A stretch of DNA of 25,333 nucleotides from Schoenoplectus triqueter (taxonomy: Eukaryota > Streptophyta > Magnoliopsida > Poales > Cyperaceae): NCBI GenBank assembly GCA_964058805.1, contig CAXKVV010001799.1:1-25333 (forward strand), given 5' to 3'. Shown one piece after another: positions 8,852-20,206 of this stretch. Below the pieces are notes generated by a model that saw nothing but the letters and a program-made list of their open reading frames with translations, was not told the origin of the DNA and did not search any database. The number at the start of each line of letters is the position of its first letter. Position 1 is the first letter of the stretch. The translations under genes and the position numbers were made by a program.

Positions 8852-9775
8852 TGTAGCGAAAAGAGGGGTTTGTTGATAGATTGCAAGCTCCCCCATGTGC
8901 CGGCCGAACTGTATTCGTAGTAAATTTATTAAATTGTAGATAGATCCCGATATTGTTACGTAATGTAACAGTATTCGCGGTGGTGTGGATTATTAAAATC
9001 AAAATTTTATATGACGTCAAAATTGATAATTCATTTTAAGAGTGATATTTTTAAATATAATGAATTTGTTAAAATAACACTTATATAATTAATTTTCTGC
9101 TCCTCCGCCGACGTGATTTGTTAAATGGTCTGTCAAATTTAAACAATTATTTAATTTTGTCTAATCTCTGTATCCTTAAAATTAAAATGATAATTATCAA
9201 ATAAAATTTAAAAACCAATTTAATAATGAAATGCAAATAAGCGATACATCTTGCACAAATTACGGATAGAGCTATTGTGTTATTGTGTAGAGTACAATCA
9301 TGTCAATTTTTCTCTTCTTTGAAAAAGACAATCATGACAAATTTTGTCAAAGATAAACCTAAAACTTTAACCAAAACGCAAGCAGTAGCTTTATGGATGA
9401 AAAACAGAAGGAATCAGATCAATGCAATATGACAAAAGAATCGAATGATTTTACTTGTGTTTTTGGGTAAAAAAATCGAATGATTTTTTTTTTCAATTTT
9501 GACGCCTGTTTAGAAAGAGAAATTAAAAGACGTTTAAAGAGAATATATGTAAAATTGTTTCATAAAAAAAATGCAAATTTATCACATTTTTCTTTTTTTC
9601 CATGCTTCTGCTTCTTCCTAACTACAGATAATGTCTTTTACCTACAGAACAAGGAAAATTTCATGTGGATCAAATTAATAATATTGAATATAAGTATAAA
9701 TTATAATTCGTAATTATGGAGGTGAAGAGTGTGATAATATCGTTATTTTATGGGATCCAGATATAAATTCTCTTA

Positions 9776-9864
9776 TACTTATATATGTATCATTAAAAAA
9801 TATCATACAAGTACCTATCATTTGGGGGAAAAATATCATACAAGTACTTATATATGTATCATTG
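9776..9864. repeat. Imperfect local duplication
   Basis: ACTTATATATGTATCATT occurs at the start and the end of this stretch, and AAATATCATACAAGTAC occurs twice between them, about 33 bases apart. It looks like a small nested duplication in non-coding DNA. Confidence 0.65.
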
Positions 9865-11442
9865 CCTCCTCCCATTCTATGTACCTAAATCTGTCTATAA
9901 CCATTCGATGGTAAACTGGGCTATAGCAGTGACGCTCAGGTATTGGACACGTATACAGTTTGTGGTAACTTTTGAATGCAAATAGGTAAAGAAATATATA
10001 TGTATTTTTTTTTAACTTAAAAGCTATATATTCTTTTCGGAGATTACATATATCAAATTCTTAAAAAAAAGGTTCTTACATATACTCTTCTAAAACTTCA
10101 AATAGTTTGTTTGATAAAAAAAAAACTTCAAATAGATTTCATTTCTATTTTTTTCGGTTGGAATATACAATTACTGAACTCAAAATTTTGTTTAAAAATA
10201 TACAAAAAATCTTTTATAAATTATCTTTTTTAATTTTTGTTATTATTTTATTCTCTTATTTTGCTTTTAACCAATCTATAATGCAAAGGATCATGCATGT
10301 GTGATCTATATAATTATTATAGACAAATAAAGTTTGGAGGCATAGACTTCTATCTTTTTGATAAAAAAAAACTCTTTACAAAACAATCTAAACAATAAAT
10401 CACCATGCCAACTCACCAGTTGTTTACATATGAGTTCAACTGATATTTCTGAACCGTTGTTAATCTGACAATTTTCCATAATTACTCTGCAAAAAAACTT
10501 GTACGTTCTTTTTTGTATCTTATATCAGTTGTATTCATGAATTTGATGGCAATTCATTTCTGGCTATACTAACTGCCATTAATTTGGTGAATAATAAAAT
10601 GTTTGCCTAATTTGCTTCCTTTTATTTCATTCATTTACTCATTTTATCAGTTGACTATATTAACATAGTGAATATAAGACCTCCAAATGCCCGTTGTCTT
10701 CATGATCTATTAATATATGTCTGATTTCTTCAAGTGAAAAAAAAGATATACATAACGAACATTTCCTTTTGAAACCAATTCAGAAATATTGAGCCAAGAT
10801 AAATATTAGAAAAATGTGTTAAATGAAAAATTGATTTTTTTTTTACTAATTTTTACGTGAGATTAAGAAAATTAATAATATTGATTTTCTTAAACAAATA
10901 AAAACGCACACTGCGGTCATGTTGACCGTGTAATAAGTATTTCAAGCACAAATACACTAAATTAATCATTAAAAAAGAATAAAATCTAATAAGAAGGTGA
11001 TAGTATTGATTGATTTTGTAGCCTATTTATTTTCACACGAGTACTTTAGTTTTTGTGAGATAAAATAAGAATCCAAGCTATCCAACTTTAAATATCCCTA
11101 AATTTCACACGAAAAATATTTTTTTTATCACAAGACGAATACTCATGCAACTACTTTAGTTAATATGAGCTACGTACATAAATATTTTAGAGTTCTTGAT
11201 ATTTAAATCCTCCCATTGTAAAGTTTCTCATGAATTAATTATATCAGATATAGTGGCATAAAATTTGTTATTGCAAGAAGGTCATAAGAAATAGTACACA
11301 AATATTTGCAACAAAGTTTCCTACACAGTAAGTCACATAATTCAGTCCAAGGGCGTTTAATTGTACTTGCCTTTGAGAATTCTCGGCAAAAGAAAAAAAG
11401 TAAACAAATAAAAATAGCCATCAGATCAATAACATACAAAAA

Positions 11443-11470
11443 TCCAACGGTCAAAAACGGTCACCAACGG
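11443..11470 (+). promoter_or_regulatory. Cluster of three AACGG motifs (MSA-like)
   Basis: TCCAACGGTCA (11443-11453) fits the mitosis-specific activator consensus YCYAACGGYYA exactly. It is followed within 20 bases by AAAACGGTCA and ACCAACGGCG. In plants, such clusters bind three-repeat MYB proteins and drive G2/M expression. A TATATA word lies about 60 bases further on the plus strand, but no gene is recognisable downstream on either side, so function is unproven. Confidence 0.35.
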
Positions 11471-12131
11471 CGTAGCATGTACGAAAAGCCTTCAAACTTA
11501 TTTGTGGTCTCTTTTTGTTTTTCCCTTTTATATACTGTATGTATCTGGTCCTTTTCCAGATTTTCTTCTATCTATGCATTTTGGTCGGAGATCCGGTGGC
11601 TCTTAATTATTAGTGGAGCATATGACACATGAGGCATTGTACTTATTTTTATTTTCATTTGGTTCCTCTCTCTTTTATCTTTGTATATGCGTCTCATCGT
11701 CCTTGCTTGCTTGGTTAGATGATTCTTCTATTTCATTCATTTTCTGCATATTGAAAAATGTATCGTTATTCAGATGCATCATGTTGTCCAAGAAAAATGG
11801 CAATTTTTATCTCGATAGAGATTTAATATTGTAATTCACTTCCCTTGTTATTTCATATCATGATCGCAACATGCCGAGGAATTACCATTTGCTTACATAA
11901 CTGCTCTTATTTTTGTTTGAGGTAAATGACATGGAATTACGTGAACAACCTTACAAGACGAAAATATATGAAAAATTGAAAACAAAACAAAATAACTAAA
12001 ACAAACTGCATTTCTCTGCGACAAATGACTCAGTGGAGTGGGAGGGACTGGGGGTGCCTTGCCTCCAGTATATATTCCACTGTCTTTGAATCCTCATGCA
12101 TAAATAATTCAAAATAAATTGTTCCAGACTC

Positions 12132-12156
12132 CAGTATATATATATATATATATATA
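12132..12156. repeat. TA dinucleotide microsatellite
   Basis: About twelve uninterrupted TA units directly after CCAG. It lies in the spacer downstream of the beta-expansin stop codon and has no visible role. Confidence 0.9.
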
Positions 12157-12340
12157 ATTATAAGGTTACAATCACTAATATGTAATAACCATAACCAACC
12201 CAACCATCATAATAACATGATAATACAAATCCCTTCCAGACCAAAATTCATCCCGACTCTTTGTAGCATATCATTCTATGACTGTTTTCAGTCACAAATG
12301 CCAAATAAAAATACATATGAGAATACACCAACTAGGCTAT

Positions 12341-14019
12341 TTAGCTGTATTGAACAACAGATCTATAGAAATTGTTTGGCATCCAATTCCGGGGAATCAC
12401 ATTCATCGCAACCAACTTCCGGTTCTTGTCATCGGTGAGCCGGAGAGAGAATGGGGCATGGAGCGGTCGGGATGTGTCCATCCTCCAAATAGCACCCCAC
12501 GATTCGCGCATCGGCACCCAATTGCGTGAGTTGATTTCCATAATTTCGACTAAGTTAAGGTCGCCTTCACCGTCTTCGTACTCGATCAACACGGCAAAGT
12601 AGTTCGGGTTTGAACCTTGCTCAACGTGGAATGAAATTGTCCTTCCTGGGTACTCGCATGGTACCCTGTAGGGAAAGCAGAAAAATGATGTTTAATCATT
12701 AGATTAAAAGATTCTTTAGTAAAAGCCAAGACCTAAAAGCTGGTAAAGGTGCCCTTGTACAGAATATTAAGGAAATATTTATACTTTGCAATAGTATTTT
12801 CTATTTATTTTTTTAGTGAACAGCTCTGAAAAGTAAAATTTTGCTGTCTTCTTAGCAAGGAACCACATGCTGTGTCCTGGTACTATTCTCAGGGACGGTT
12901 TGTTGTACAAAGTTTTCCTCCTAGTTGTAAAGAAAAGTACGGTCAATTTTGCTTTCCATTGATATTTTGCTCCACCGGTTTATCCAAATGTAATAAAATG
13001 ATACATTTTATTGAAATTATAATTATGAAATAATATTTTTTATATTCACATTTTATCTGATTGTAAAAGTTTCCACATCCCATGACCATAAGGCTAAATC
13101 ATTTATCTATGCATTTTTTTTAATTCCTTTGAAACCAACCAGACATCACCAACAGTGAACTCACCTTGTGAAATCAATTGCGAGTCTGCCGGCGTGACGG
13201 AGCTCATTGGCTCTGCCAGGGAAGGACATGGATCCAAATGCCGTGCCGCTCATGTCAAAATGGAATGGCGCATCGAGGCAGATACCGCCATCGCACAAGT
13301 CAGCGATGGTGATATGTGATGGCCTCCCTGAGCATGCTGGGTGGCCAGTGCATTTTACCTGATAATAAATTTTACAAAGGGCAGTGTTAGACAATTTTGT
13401 ATAAGCTAAAAAAGCAAGTGATTTTTTGTTGAGTTGAACAGAGAGGAATAGTGTATTACATAATAGCAAGAGCCGCATCCTTTTCCTCCCTTGAACAAAT
13501 TGTGGTTCCCACACGATGTCATTGAATTGAAAGGAGGCAAGTTTACATTTTTGAATCCACATCCACCACCTGTGCATGCAAAAGTTTTGGTTGCAGAACT
13601 TAATTGACCATCTTTTATTTCAATGAATAAAATAATAAAAATGAATCTATGCGCCTCTCATATTAATAGTAACAATTAATGACTATAACCCAAATGTCCA
13701 TTATAAGCATCAGTGTCCCAAAGTTTCCAATTAAAACATATACTATGGATTTTTGGATCGTGGTATTGATTGAGCTAAAATCAATAAAGTTATTAACCAA
13801 TGCATTGTACTTATGAGACAATGTGGGTGGAAATGTACCGTTATCGTCTGCACCGGCACCTGTCGGGGCTCCGTACCAAGTGGCGCTTCCTGACATCCAG
13901 TTCAATGCAACCTCAGAGGCATTGTAATTGATTTCCGTAGGATCGAAGCAAGCAGAAGGGGTGATAACAAAGAGCAAGGCAAGAGAGGCAACCAAGGCAA
14001 GGAGAGAAGAAGAAGCCAT
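12341..14019 (-). CDS. Beta-expansin, four exons, complete (269 aa)
   Basis: Exons are 14019-13839, 13569-13460, 13358-13165 and 12665-12341 (TAA); the introns (269, 101, 499 nt) are all GT-AG with phases 1, 0 and 2. Residues 1-24 form a signal peptide. D1, the double-psi barrel, carries ATWYG (46-50), CGF (64-66), TSCGN (78-82), GCGSCYY (91-97), the conserved Asp of IADLC (D117) and the HFD signature (130-132) followed by MSGTAFG. D2 runs from about 163, with [11 protein letters not shown] (171-181), [11 protein letters not shown] (215-225) and NVIPRNW (250-256). An N-glycosylation sequon is at N33, near the mature N-terminus, as in many beta-expansins. Expansins loosen cell walls non-hydrolytically. 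An in-frame ATG at 14046 would add nine residues; 14019 is preferred because AATAATGGCTTCT also begins the paralogue at 8770. Length and exon layout are normal for the family. Confidence 0.95.
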
Positions 14020-14107
14020 TATTGTGTGATAACTGATAAGTGGCAAAGGGGCAAAACTGGTAAAGAATAGGTTTGTTTTGATTTGGATTCTGAGAATTAA
14101 AGTGGTA

Positions 14108-14115
14108 TATTTATA
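14108..14115 (-). promoter_or_regulatory. TATA box of the beta-expansin gene
   Basis: TATAAATA lies about 90 bases before the chosen ATG, in the context CTATAAATATACCAC, which resembles the promoter core of the D2-only paralogue. A CACATG word sits about 59 bases further upstream (14174-14179), close to a GTTCCCATGTGACC context. Confidence 0.6.
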
Positions 14116-14974
14116 GGTATCAAAGGAGATGATAACTATTCTGTTTAAAAAAACGACATGGGCTGTTGGGGGTCACATGGGAACTGCGAAATAAATCAAT
14201 AATTTATCTGTTTGGTATTAGGAGGGAATAAAGATATGAAATCTAAGAATTGGTTGGCGGTGATAATAATCCACTTCTATTATATTATATATGATGATAG
14301 TGTGAAAAGGAAACAGAGAGAAAAATATACGGAAAAGGATGTAAAATTTAGAATAAATTTTGCAAAAAATAATTTTGAACTTTTTTGATTGGGAGTTTTA
14401 ATTTTGATTTGTGGATAAAGATGGCTAACCTTACTATACCACATAGTGGATCCAAGAAAATTTCAAGATTATACATAATTATATAACATAAAGAAATGAA
14501 TTTTTTCCTTTATATTTTACTCAACCAAGCTAAAAAGTTCGGACATCATATAATATTATACATTAATATTTATAGTTCAATATAAAAAAATTAAAAATAT
14601 ATATATTTAAAAAAATTAAGCTCAGGCACCGGTCCGAGCTTGCCCAGTGTAAATCCTTCCCTGACCTACATTGTGTAGAACAAGCTCAAAAATGTAAAAT
14701 GTTGTGCGTGAATGTTAAATTGGTTTTCTTTTTATTGTGCGTTACTGAAATTAAAGTTCTTCCAACTCAAGTTCCGAATTAGTATTACCAAAGTAAAAGA
14801 TGTGGAATTAATATATTCATTTCATATTGCACATCAGATTTCAGATTTGCAAAGAACAAATTTCTCTCTGATGTCTGCTCACAAGCATTATGAATACTCA
14901 CACGCTTATGATGATGTAAAACAGACTTAAGATAAAGTTTAAGATATTTAAGAAATAGAAAGATACGAACGCAT
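14116..14974. other. Upstream region of the beta-expansin; no gene seen
   Basis: AT-rich. The CACATG word at 14174-14179 is the only motif I would single out. A GC-richer patch around 14626-14670 (GCACCGGTCCGAGC) could be one end of a further degraded transposon, but no matching partner is convincing. Confidence 0.4.
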
Positions 14975-14985
14975 CATGCATGCTG

Positions 14986-15333
14986 CAGATTTTGTTATAT
15001 ATAATAATTATAAAAAATATATTATTAATAATAAGAGTGATAAAAAAAATTAAATCTACGAATGGCAGTGCGCCACTATCAATGGCGCGGAGCGTCTTTA
15101 CTGAAACGCACCAGTGCCGCGTTTGCCTAAAAAAGGATTTTATAAATACACGCACAGATAGATACATGCGCGGTTGGTATTTGTAGGAGACAAACACGTC
15201 ACTGTTAGTGACACGTTTCAGTAAAAACGACACTGTCAGTGGCGCGCTGCCATACGTAGATTGAAAATTTTGCTTTTATCACTCTTATCATTAATAATAT
15301 GATTTTTATAATTATTATATTTAAAAAAATCTG
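14986..15333. mobile_element. Second copy of the Mutator-like palindrome MITE (348 bp)
   Basis: The left end reads CAGATTTTGTTATATATAAT and the right end read inward reads CAGATTTTTTTAAATATAAT, with similarity continuing through AATAAGAGTGATAAAA to TACGAATGGCAG. The core carries degraded and intact versions of the same GC palindromes (15071-15087, 15197-15215, 15228-15249). CATGCATG occurs at 14975-14982 and 15339-15346, three and five bases outside the ends; this may be the target duplication with untidy junctions, or coincidence in a palindromic word. Confidence 0.75.
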
Positions 15334-15346
15334 TGCTGCATGCATG

Positions 15347-15683
15347 TGTTCCGATATTATTTATTACTGTAAATTACATGAAAAAAAAAATTAAAAAAAA
15401 GGGGGTAAAATATGAGCATGAAACTGCAACTGTAGAGATTTATAAATGAGTCGTGCCATTGTTTCAGGCATGCCTCTACCACTCGTTAAGTTATGATTCG
15501 TCTATTTAACCTTCATGCTCTCTTCTCTTTAGATTATTATTATTTGCCTGCGTTGTCAGTGAATTATATTATTTCACATGAATCGCCACATTGGTACTTT
15601 TACTGAATGGCGCCAAATTTGATTTTTTGAAATTACAAGACTAGCAAAGAATTCGCGGGATCCAATTCAGCAATTATCTCCAG
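15347..15683. other. Intergenic, possible promoter of the small plus-strand gene
   Basis: Mixed-composition sequence between the Mutator-like copy and a pyrimidine-rich leader. No clear TATA box; no other gene seen. Confidence 0.3.
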
Positions 15684-15864
15684 TCGTTGCTCTCCTTTTT
15701 CCTATCACATATTTTATTTGATCCCTTTACTTCTTGTCTTTCTCATTTACTCCCATTCTCCCAAAACCCCTTTCAGCCATCCTTCGTCACAGCCTTGTTA
15801 TCTCTTCATCATCTCTATCTCTATATCTATCTCGTCTTCTTCCTTGAACGACAAAATATTTTCA

Positions 15865-16354
15865 ATGATCGTTCCAGTTGGTTTCGTCGCCACTTCTTCT
15901 GGACTGGTAGTTCGATTTATTGAATTCACTTGTCATGAAATGAAAGATAAATTCACTTGCCGAACAAATTCCTTCTCCATAAAAGACCACAAGATAAAAT
16001 TAGATGGGATTCTCAGTTGTCGTGAAGTTGGCCGTTACAAGAGATATATGAATTATATATTTATACTGGACATTAAATCTTTAGATCTGATCTTTTATTT
16101 TTTTAATTTTTGTTCCTGTGATAGACTTTAGTGCTATTCTATGGATTATGGGCTATGGCTAGGAGTAAAAAGATTTAGTTGTATTCCTTTTCAAACTAAA
16201 AATCATTACATGCGGTCTGATATCACATCACACATTTTACTTTTTAGTACAACAGCAAGTTTTAACTTTCGGCTTCACTGTAACCGGGGCCATTTGCTTT
16301 GCAATCAAATTCCTGCGCGACTATGAAAAAGCCAAGGGTTTGTTTGATATTTGA
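15865..16354 (+). CDS. Candidate two-exon gene for a 46-aa membrane-type peptide, unrecognised
   Basis: A strongly pyrimidine-rich stretch (about 15684-15845) of the kind seen in plant 5' leaders precedes ATG 15865. Exon 1 would be 15865-15906 (MIVPVGFVATSSGL), with a GTAGTT donor. Exon 2 starts at 16256 after a T-rich tract ending TACAACAG, and in phase 0 reads QVLTFGFTVTGAICFAIKFL, then RDYEKAKG, to TGA at 16352-16354. The product would have one hydrophobic segment (about residues 15-33) and a charged tail. The final codons GLFDI and the stop lie in the start of the foldback element at about 16337, so the original C-terminus may have been lost. I recognise no family. The donor is weak, and transcript evidence would be needed to accept it. 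Confidence 0.35.
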
Positions 16355-16499
16355 TAGAATAGCAAAAACTAAAAATAGAATAGTAATTCTGATGAATTAA
16401 TCTATCAAAAAAAAATTTAGACTAAGTAAAAGCGTGCGGAAAAGTGTTAATCCGGTATATCAAGTTATAGATGGTATATCAGATTAGCTCTCGTCGGAA

Positions 16500-16771
16500 T
16501 AGCGATTATTGTTAATTATGTTGTATTATATTATTATATTATGATTATAATTATGATTATGATTATGATTTATTACTATATTAATATTATGCTGATTATT
16601 ATTATTATTATATTAACATCATTGTTCGTATTATTATTATATGATTAATTTTATTATTATTTATTATTATATTATAATAATTATGATTTTAGTATTATAT
16701 TATTATATTATGATAATAAATATGATTATATTATTATTATTATTATTATTATTATATTAATATTATGATGA

Positions 16772-16803
<32 letters not shown>

Positions 16804-17140
16804 ATTAACATCACTGTTAGTATTATTATTATATAATTAATTTTATTATTATTTATTATGATTATGACTATGATTATTATTACTTATTATTATTTTTTTA
16901 TTATTTTATTTTATTTTATTATATTATTATATTATGATTATAGCTATGATTATATTGTAATTATATTATTATGATCATAATTATTTATTATTATTATATT
17001 ATGATTATGATTATAATTATAATATTTTCTTATTATATTATTATATTATGATTATGGATTATGATCATTATTTTATTATTATTATTATATTATCATTATT
17101 ATTATTTTACTATTATTATTATCATCATCATCATCATCAT
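16500..17140. repeat. TTA/ATT-rich degenerate microsatellite (left arm)
   Basis: Long runs of ATT and ATG/ATT variants with interspersed TTATATTA, ending in a run of ATC units at 17119-17140. It forms the left arm of the foldback element. Confidence 0.85.
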
Positions 17141-17315
17141 TGTTAGCATCATAATTATTCATATTTTAACTATTCTGATTAAGAGTTATAATTTTAAAAG
17201 AGTGATAGAATAGTGTCTTTTTGGAAGAGTGACATAAGAGTATTTTTCTTGACTATCGGAAGAGCAAAAATATCATTTAGCAGTTCTTAATCAGAATAGT
17301 TAAAATATGGATAAT

Positions 17316-17713
17316 TATGATACTAACAATGATGATGATAATAAAAATAATAGTATAATAATAATAATATAATAATCATAATCATAATCATAATAAATAA
17401 TAATATTCATAGTTGTAATCATAATATAGTAATATAATTATAATTATAATCATAATAATATAATAATAATAATAAATAATCATAATATAATAATATAATA
17501 TAACATATTTAAATAATAATCATAATCATAATCATGATAATAATAATCATAGTCGTAATCATAAAAATATAATAATATAACCATAATTATAATATAATAA
17601 TATAATAAAAATTATAATCATAATAATAATAATAAATAATTATAATCATAATAATGTAATAATAATATAATCATAACTATAATCATAATCTATAATATAA
17701 TACAATATAATAA

Positions 17714-17746
<33 letters not shown>

Positions 17747-18055
17747 CATAGTCATAATCAAAATAATATAATCATAATCGTAATATAATATAATAAAAAA
17801 ATTATAATCAAAATCATAATCATAATAATATGATAATAATAAATAATAATTATTATTATAATAACATAATATAATAATATAATAATACTAATAGTGATGA
17901 TAATATAATAATAATCATAATAATAATATTAAATAATATAATAATACTAAATCATAATCATAATATAATAATATATCATAATCATAATCATAATATAATA
18001 ATAATGAATTATAATCATAATCATCATATAATAATATAATACAACATAATAAAAA
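17316..18055. repeat. TAA/AAT-rich degenerate microsatellite (right arm)
   Basis: Inverse counterpart of the left-arm microsatellite, with AAT, ATA and CATAAT units. The two arms are similar in composition and order but differ in many unit counts, consistent with repeat slippage after the inverted structure formed. Confidence 0.85.
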
Positions 18056-18387
18056 ATAATCGTTATTCTGACGAGAGTTAATTCGGTATATCACCTATAA
18101 CTTGGTATACCGGATTAGCACTCTTTTGCACTCTTCTACTTAGTCAAAAATTCGTTTGGTAAATTAATTCGTCAGAATTACAATTCTATTCTTACTTATT
18201 GTTGTTCCATGCATTGCTATTATATGGAAACTATGATCTTTAAAATTAAGTGGAAAAAAAACAGAGAAAGAAATTAGATAAAAGGGCGAAATATTGTTGT
18301 CATATGGATTTCAGGACCATAATATACATGTAAACTGGTTGATAGAGAGACAAATGATTTGGAATTAACTTCCCAAATTTTAATGCA

Positions 18388-18831
18388 GTGTTTGGATGGG
18401 GTTAGAATAGCTTGTTCTTGAGAATAGCACTACTCATCTAACTTGAGAGCAATCCAAACACAAAATATATTTTTGAGAGCAGCTGGGTTAGTTGCTAACC
18501 TGCTAAACCATATTCTTGTTAGAATAGCGAATTGTGGGAAAGAAAAATAGTGAGAGAAACTAATAAATAATGAAATAAATAATATTTTAATTGTATTATA
18601 TCAACAACCATCTCTCCTCACGAGTATAAAAATGAACATATCAACAAAAAAATAACTCATTATTTTATTCAATTCTTCCATCAGTTACCATTCAAACAAC
18701 ATTTTACTAATCCAAAATAATAACTAACCTCTCAGTTTTTTATATTTTCCGATGTCACTAATCTCATATTATTCTTAATCACTAACCCAAAAAACGTTAT
18801 TCTTGCACTAATACTTCCACCATCCAAACAC
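18388..18831. mobile_element. MITE with GTGTTTGGATGG ends (444 bp)
   Basis: The left end is GTGTTTGGATGG and the right end is its exact inverse (CCATCCAAACAC). The word ATCCAAACAC occurs once more inside, near 18452. Interior sequence is AT-rich and non-coding. GTGTTTGGATGG-like ends are widespread among plant hAT and PIF/Harbinger MITEs; the flanks contain TTAA on both sides at slightly different offsets, so the superfamily is undecided. Confidence 0.7.
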
Positions 18832-19011
18832 TTAAGGGACTTATTACTTCAAATAAATGTAGCAGAACAAAACTTATTAGCTTAGATGTCAGCTGGCGAT
18901 TGTATATAAGAAAATCATGTACAGAGTGCCATGTTTGTATGTATCTTGTACCAAATCTTCTCTCTACTCAACACCTAAATCATTCATTATATGTCAGCAT
19001 AAAGCCTTACA

Positions 19012-19197
19012 CAATAGCGGAGCTTGAGAAAAAATTAAGAGAGAGCTAATGAAATTTAATTACTTATATTAAGTAATTAGAGGGGGCTAATATATACTTT
19101 AAGTATAATTTCACTTAGAAAATAAATACTAAATATATTATTTTGAGATTAATAGAGGGGTCATGGCCCAATTTGCTCTAGAAAAACTCCGCTACTG
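19012..19197. mobile_element. Small hAT-like MITE (186 bp)
   Basis: Ends CAATAGCGGAGCTT and, read inward from the right, CAGTAGCGGAGTTT. Flanks GCCTTACA (19004-19011) and GCCATACA (19198-19205) are an 8-bp duplication with one difference. The interior is short and non-coding. Confidence 0.75.
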
Positions 19198-19205
19198 GCC
19201 ATACA

Positions 19206-19945
19206 CCCAACCAGCAACCATCAGTTCTCTCTGTAAACAGGCATAATTAGCCTGTTAATACTCGTTTTTTTCAATTTAGGTAGCAAGAGCATGCTCTGTT
19301 CACACTAACATAGACAGGAAACCCCAAATACGCAATATGTACGCTTGTATACATTACACACAATATATTTCATGCCCCCACAAGCTTCTTTTTAAGTCAA
19401 AAGTGTTGGGCTCTCTTTCCAAAGAAATCAAGCTCTGGAGATCCCACCAGACTGTTATTGCACATGCAACCGTTTAAATGGCAACCATCTCTACGTAACT
19501 AATCCACGTTTTGTAGCGAGGGGAGACTGGACAGGAATCACATGCCAATGGACCAGCATGTGAGGCTTCTCTGTTACAAGTGTTATCATTACTTGAGGAG
19601 GGAAAAGATAATGTTTTCTCAGTTTAGATTTCAAAAGAAGTGGGGTCGGATATCAGACTACGACAGTTTTTCTAGTTATGGGTGTGAATAGGTAGTAGAC
19701 ATAGTAGTAGCCTTGCACAACTTTTAATGCGAAAGATTGGCGTAAAAAATGCCGGGATGAGGGGAAAGAGAAATGCTGAGTGTCTCCGATTGACTCACCA
19801 CCTACCTCTTTAATGACAATTGACAAATATCAGTTCTTGCATTGCACATTTGCACTGGCCTGGTTTTATGTAACTGGACAATAAAAGAATGAAATTATAT
19901 ATAAGCCTTCAAAAAAAAAGAAAAAGAAATTATATATACGCTTTC
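19206..19945. other. Intergenic, no gene seen
   Basis: Less AT-rich than the average of the window, with words such as TCCACGTTTTG and repeated CATGTG/CACATG. A 50-codon frame from about 19541 has no recognisable domain, so I do not call it. Confidence 0.35.
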
Positions 19946-19967
19946 CTTAGAACTAGAGATTTGAAAT

Positions 19968-20206
19968 GGACCGCACGGTCCTACCCATTCCGGACCGGAC
20001 TGTAACCGTGGACCGGACCGGATCGTAACCGTGGACCGGACCGGACCGTGCCCGGCCACGGTCCGGTCCAACGGTGGGTCGGTCCTCCCTTCACCCGAAA
20101 ATGGACCGTGCCGACCCGTCCCGTGCCGGACCGTGGACCGGACCGGACCGGACCGTGGACCGTGGACCGTGCGGGACCGTGGACTGGACTGTCCCGGACC
20201 GGACCG
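19968..20206. repeat. GGACCG-rich array, left
   Basis: Irregular tandem copies of GGACCG, often as GGACCGGACCGT or GTGGACCGTG, with a few CGGTCC words in inverse orientation. It is the left subterminal block of the hAT element. Confidence 0.9.

Larger units (their letters stand above)
8866..12340. other. 3.5-kb spacer between the two expansin genes; no gene seen
   Basis: AT-rich throughout. It holds the proximal promoter of the D2-only gene at its left end, a partial duplication at 9776-9864, the AACGG cluster at 11443-11470 and a TA microsatellite at 12132-12156. A 15-base palindrome CGGTCATGTTGACCG lies near 10913-10927. Several frames of 70-110 codons occur around 11240-11830 but have low-complexity, phenylalanine- and serine-rich composition and no recognisable domain. 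Confidence 0.45.
16337..18215. mobile_element. Giant foldback (inverted-repeat) element, about 1.9 kb
   Basis: The two halves are inverted copies. Outer blocks pair (AGAATAGTAATTCTGATGAA near 16379 with its inverse near 18170-18195; AATCCGGTATATCAAGTTAT near 16450 with its inverse near 18095-18117). The inner blocks also pair: 17141-17184 with 17284-17328, both containing ATTTTAACTATTCTGATTAA. A 99-base loop (17185-17283) is left. Between outer and inner blocks the arms are almost pure TTA/ATT repeats on the left and TAA/AAT repeats on the right. No coding frame and no clear target duplication; the outermost 20 bases at each end are poorly matched, so the edges are approximate. Foldback-type or PIF/hAT-like origin is inferred only from shape. 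Confidence 0.8.

Noticed and set aside
11239..11834. Overlapping frames of 71-108 codons around the AACGG cluster
   Set aside because: No domain, no splice or promoter logic, composition as expected for T-rich DNA; frames on opposite strands overlap.
12217..12602. Several plus-strand frames (73-83 codons)
   Set aside because: All are antisense shadows of the last exon of the beta-expansin gene; their peptides have no domain character.
13359..13577. Reading straight through intron 2 of the beta-expansin in one open frame
   Set aside because: The minus-strand frame is open from 13577 to 13161, but its upstream half is out of frame with exon 2. Splicing at 13459/13359 restores the conserved CYY-VKC barrel sequence.
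14437..14673. Possible further hAT MITE (AGTGGATCCAAG ... ATCCTTCCCTG)
   Set aside because: The ends match only weakly and the 8-bp flanks do not agree, so I could not support it.
14898..15233. 111-codon minus-strand frame
   Set aside because: It crosses the left border of the second Mutator-like MITE and is mostly Phe/Ile/Tyr from AT-rich DNA.
16500..18060. CRISPR-like or satellite array
   Set aside because: The repeats are degenerate trinucleotide runs within inverted arms, without conserved repeat/spacer periodicity.
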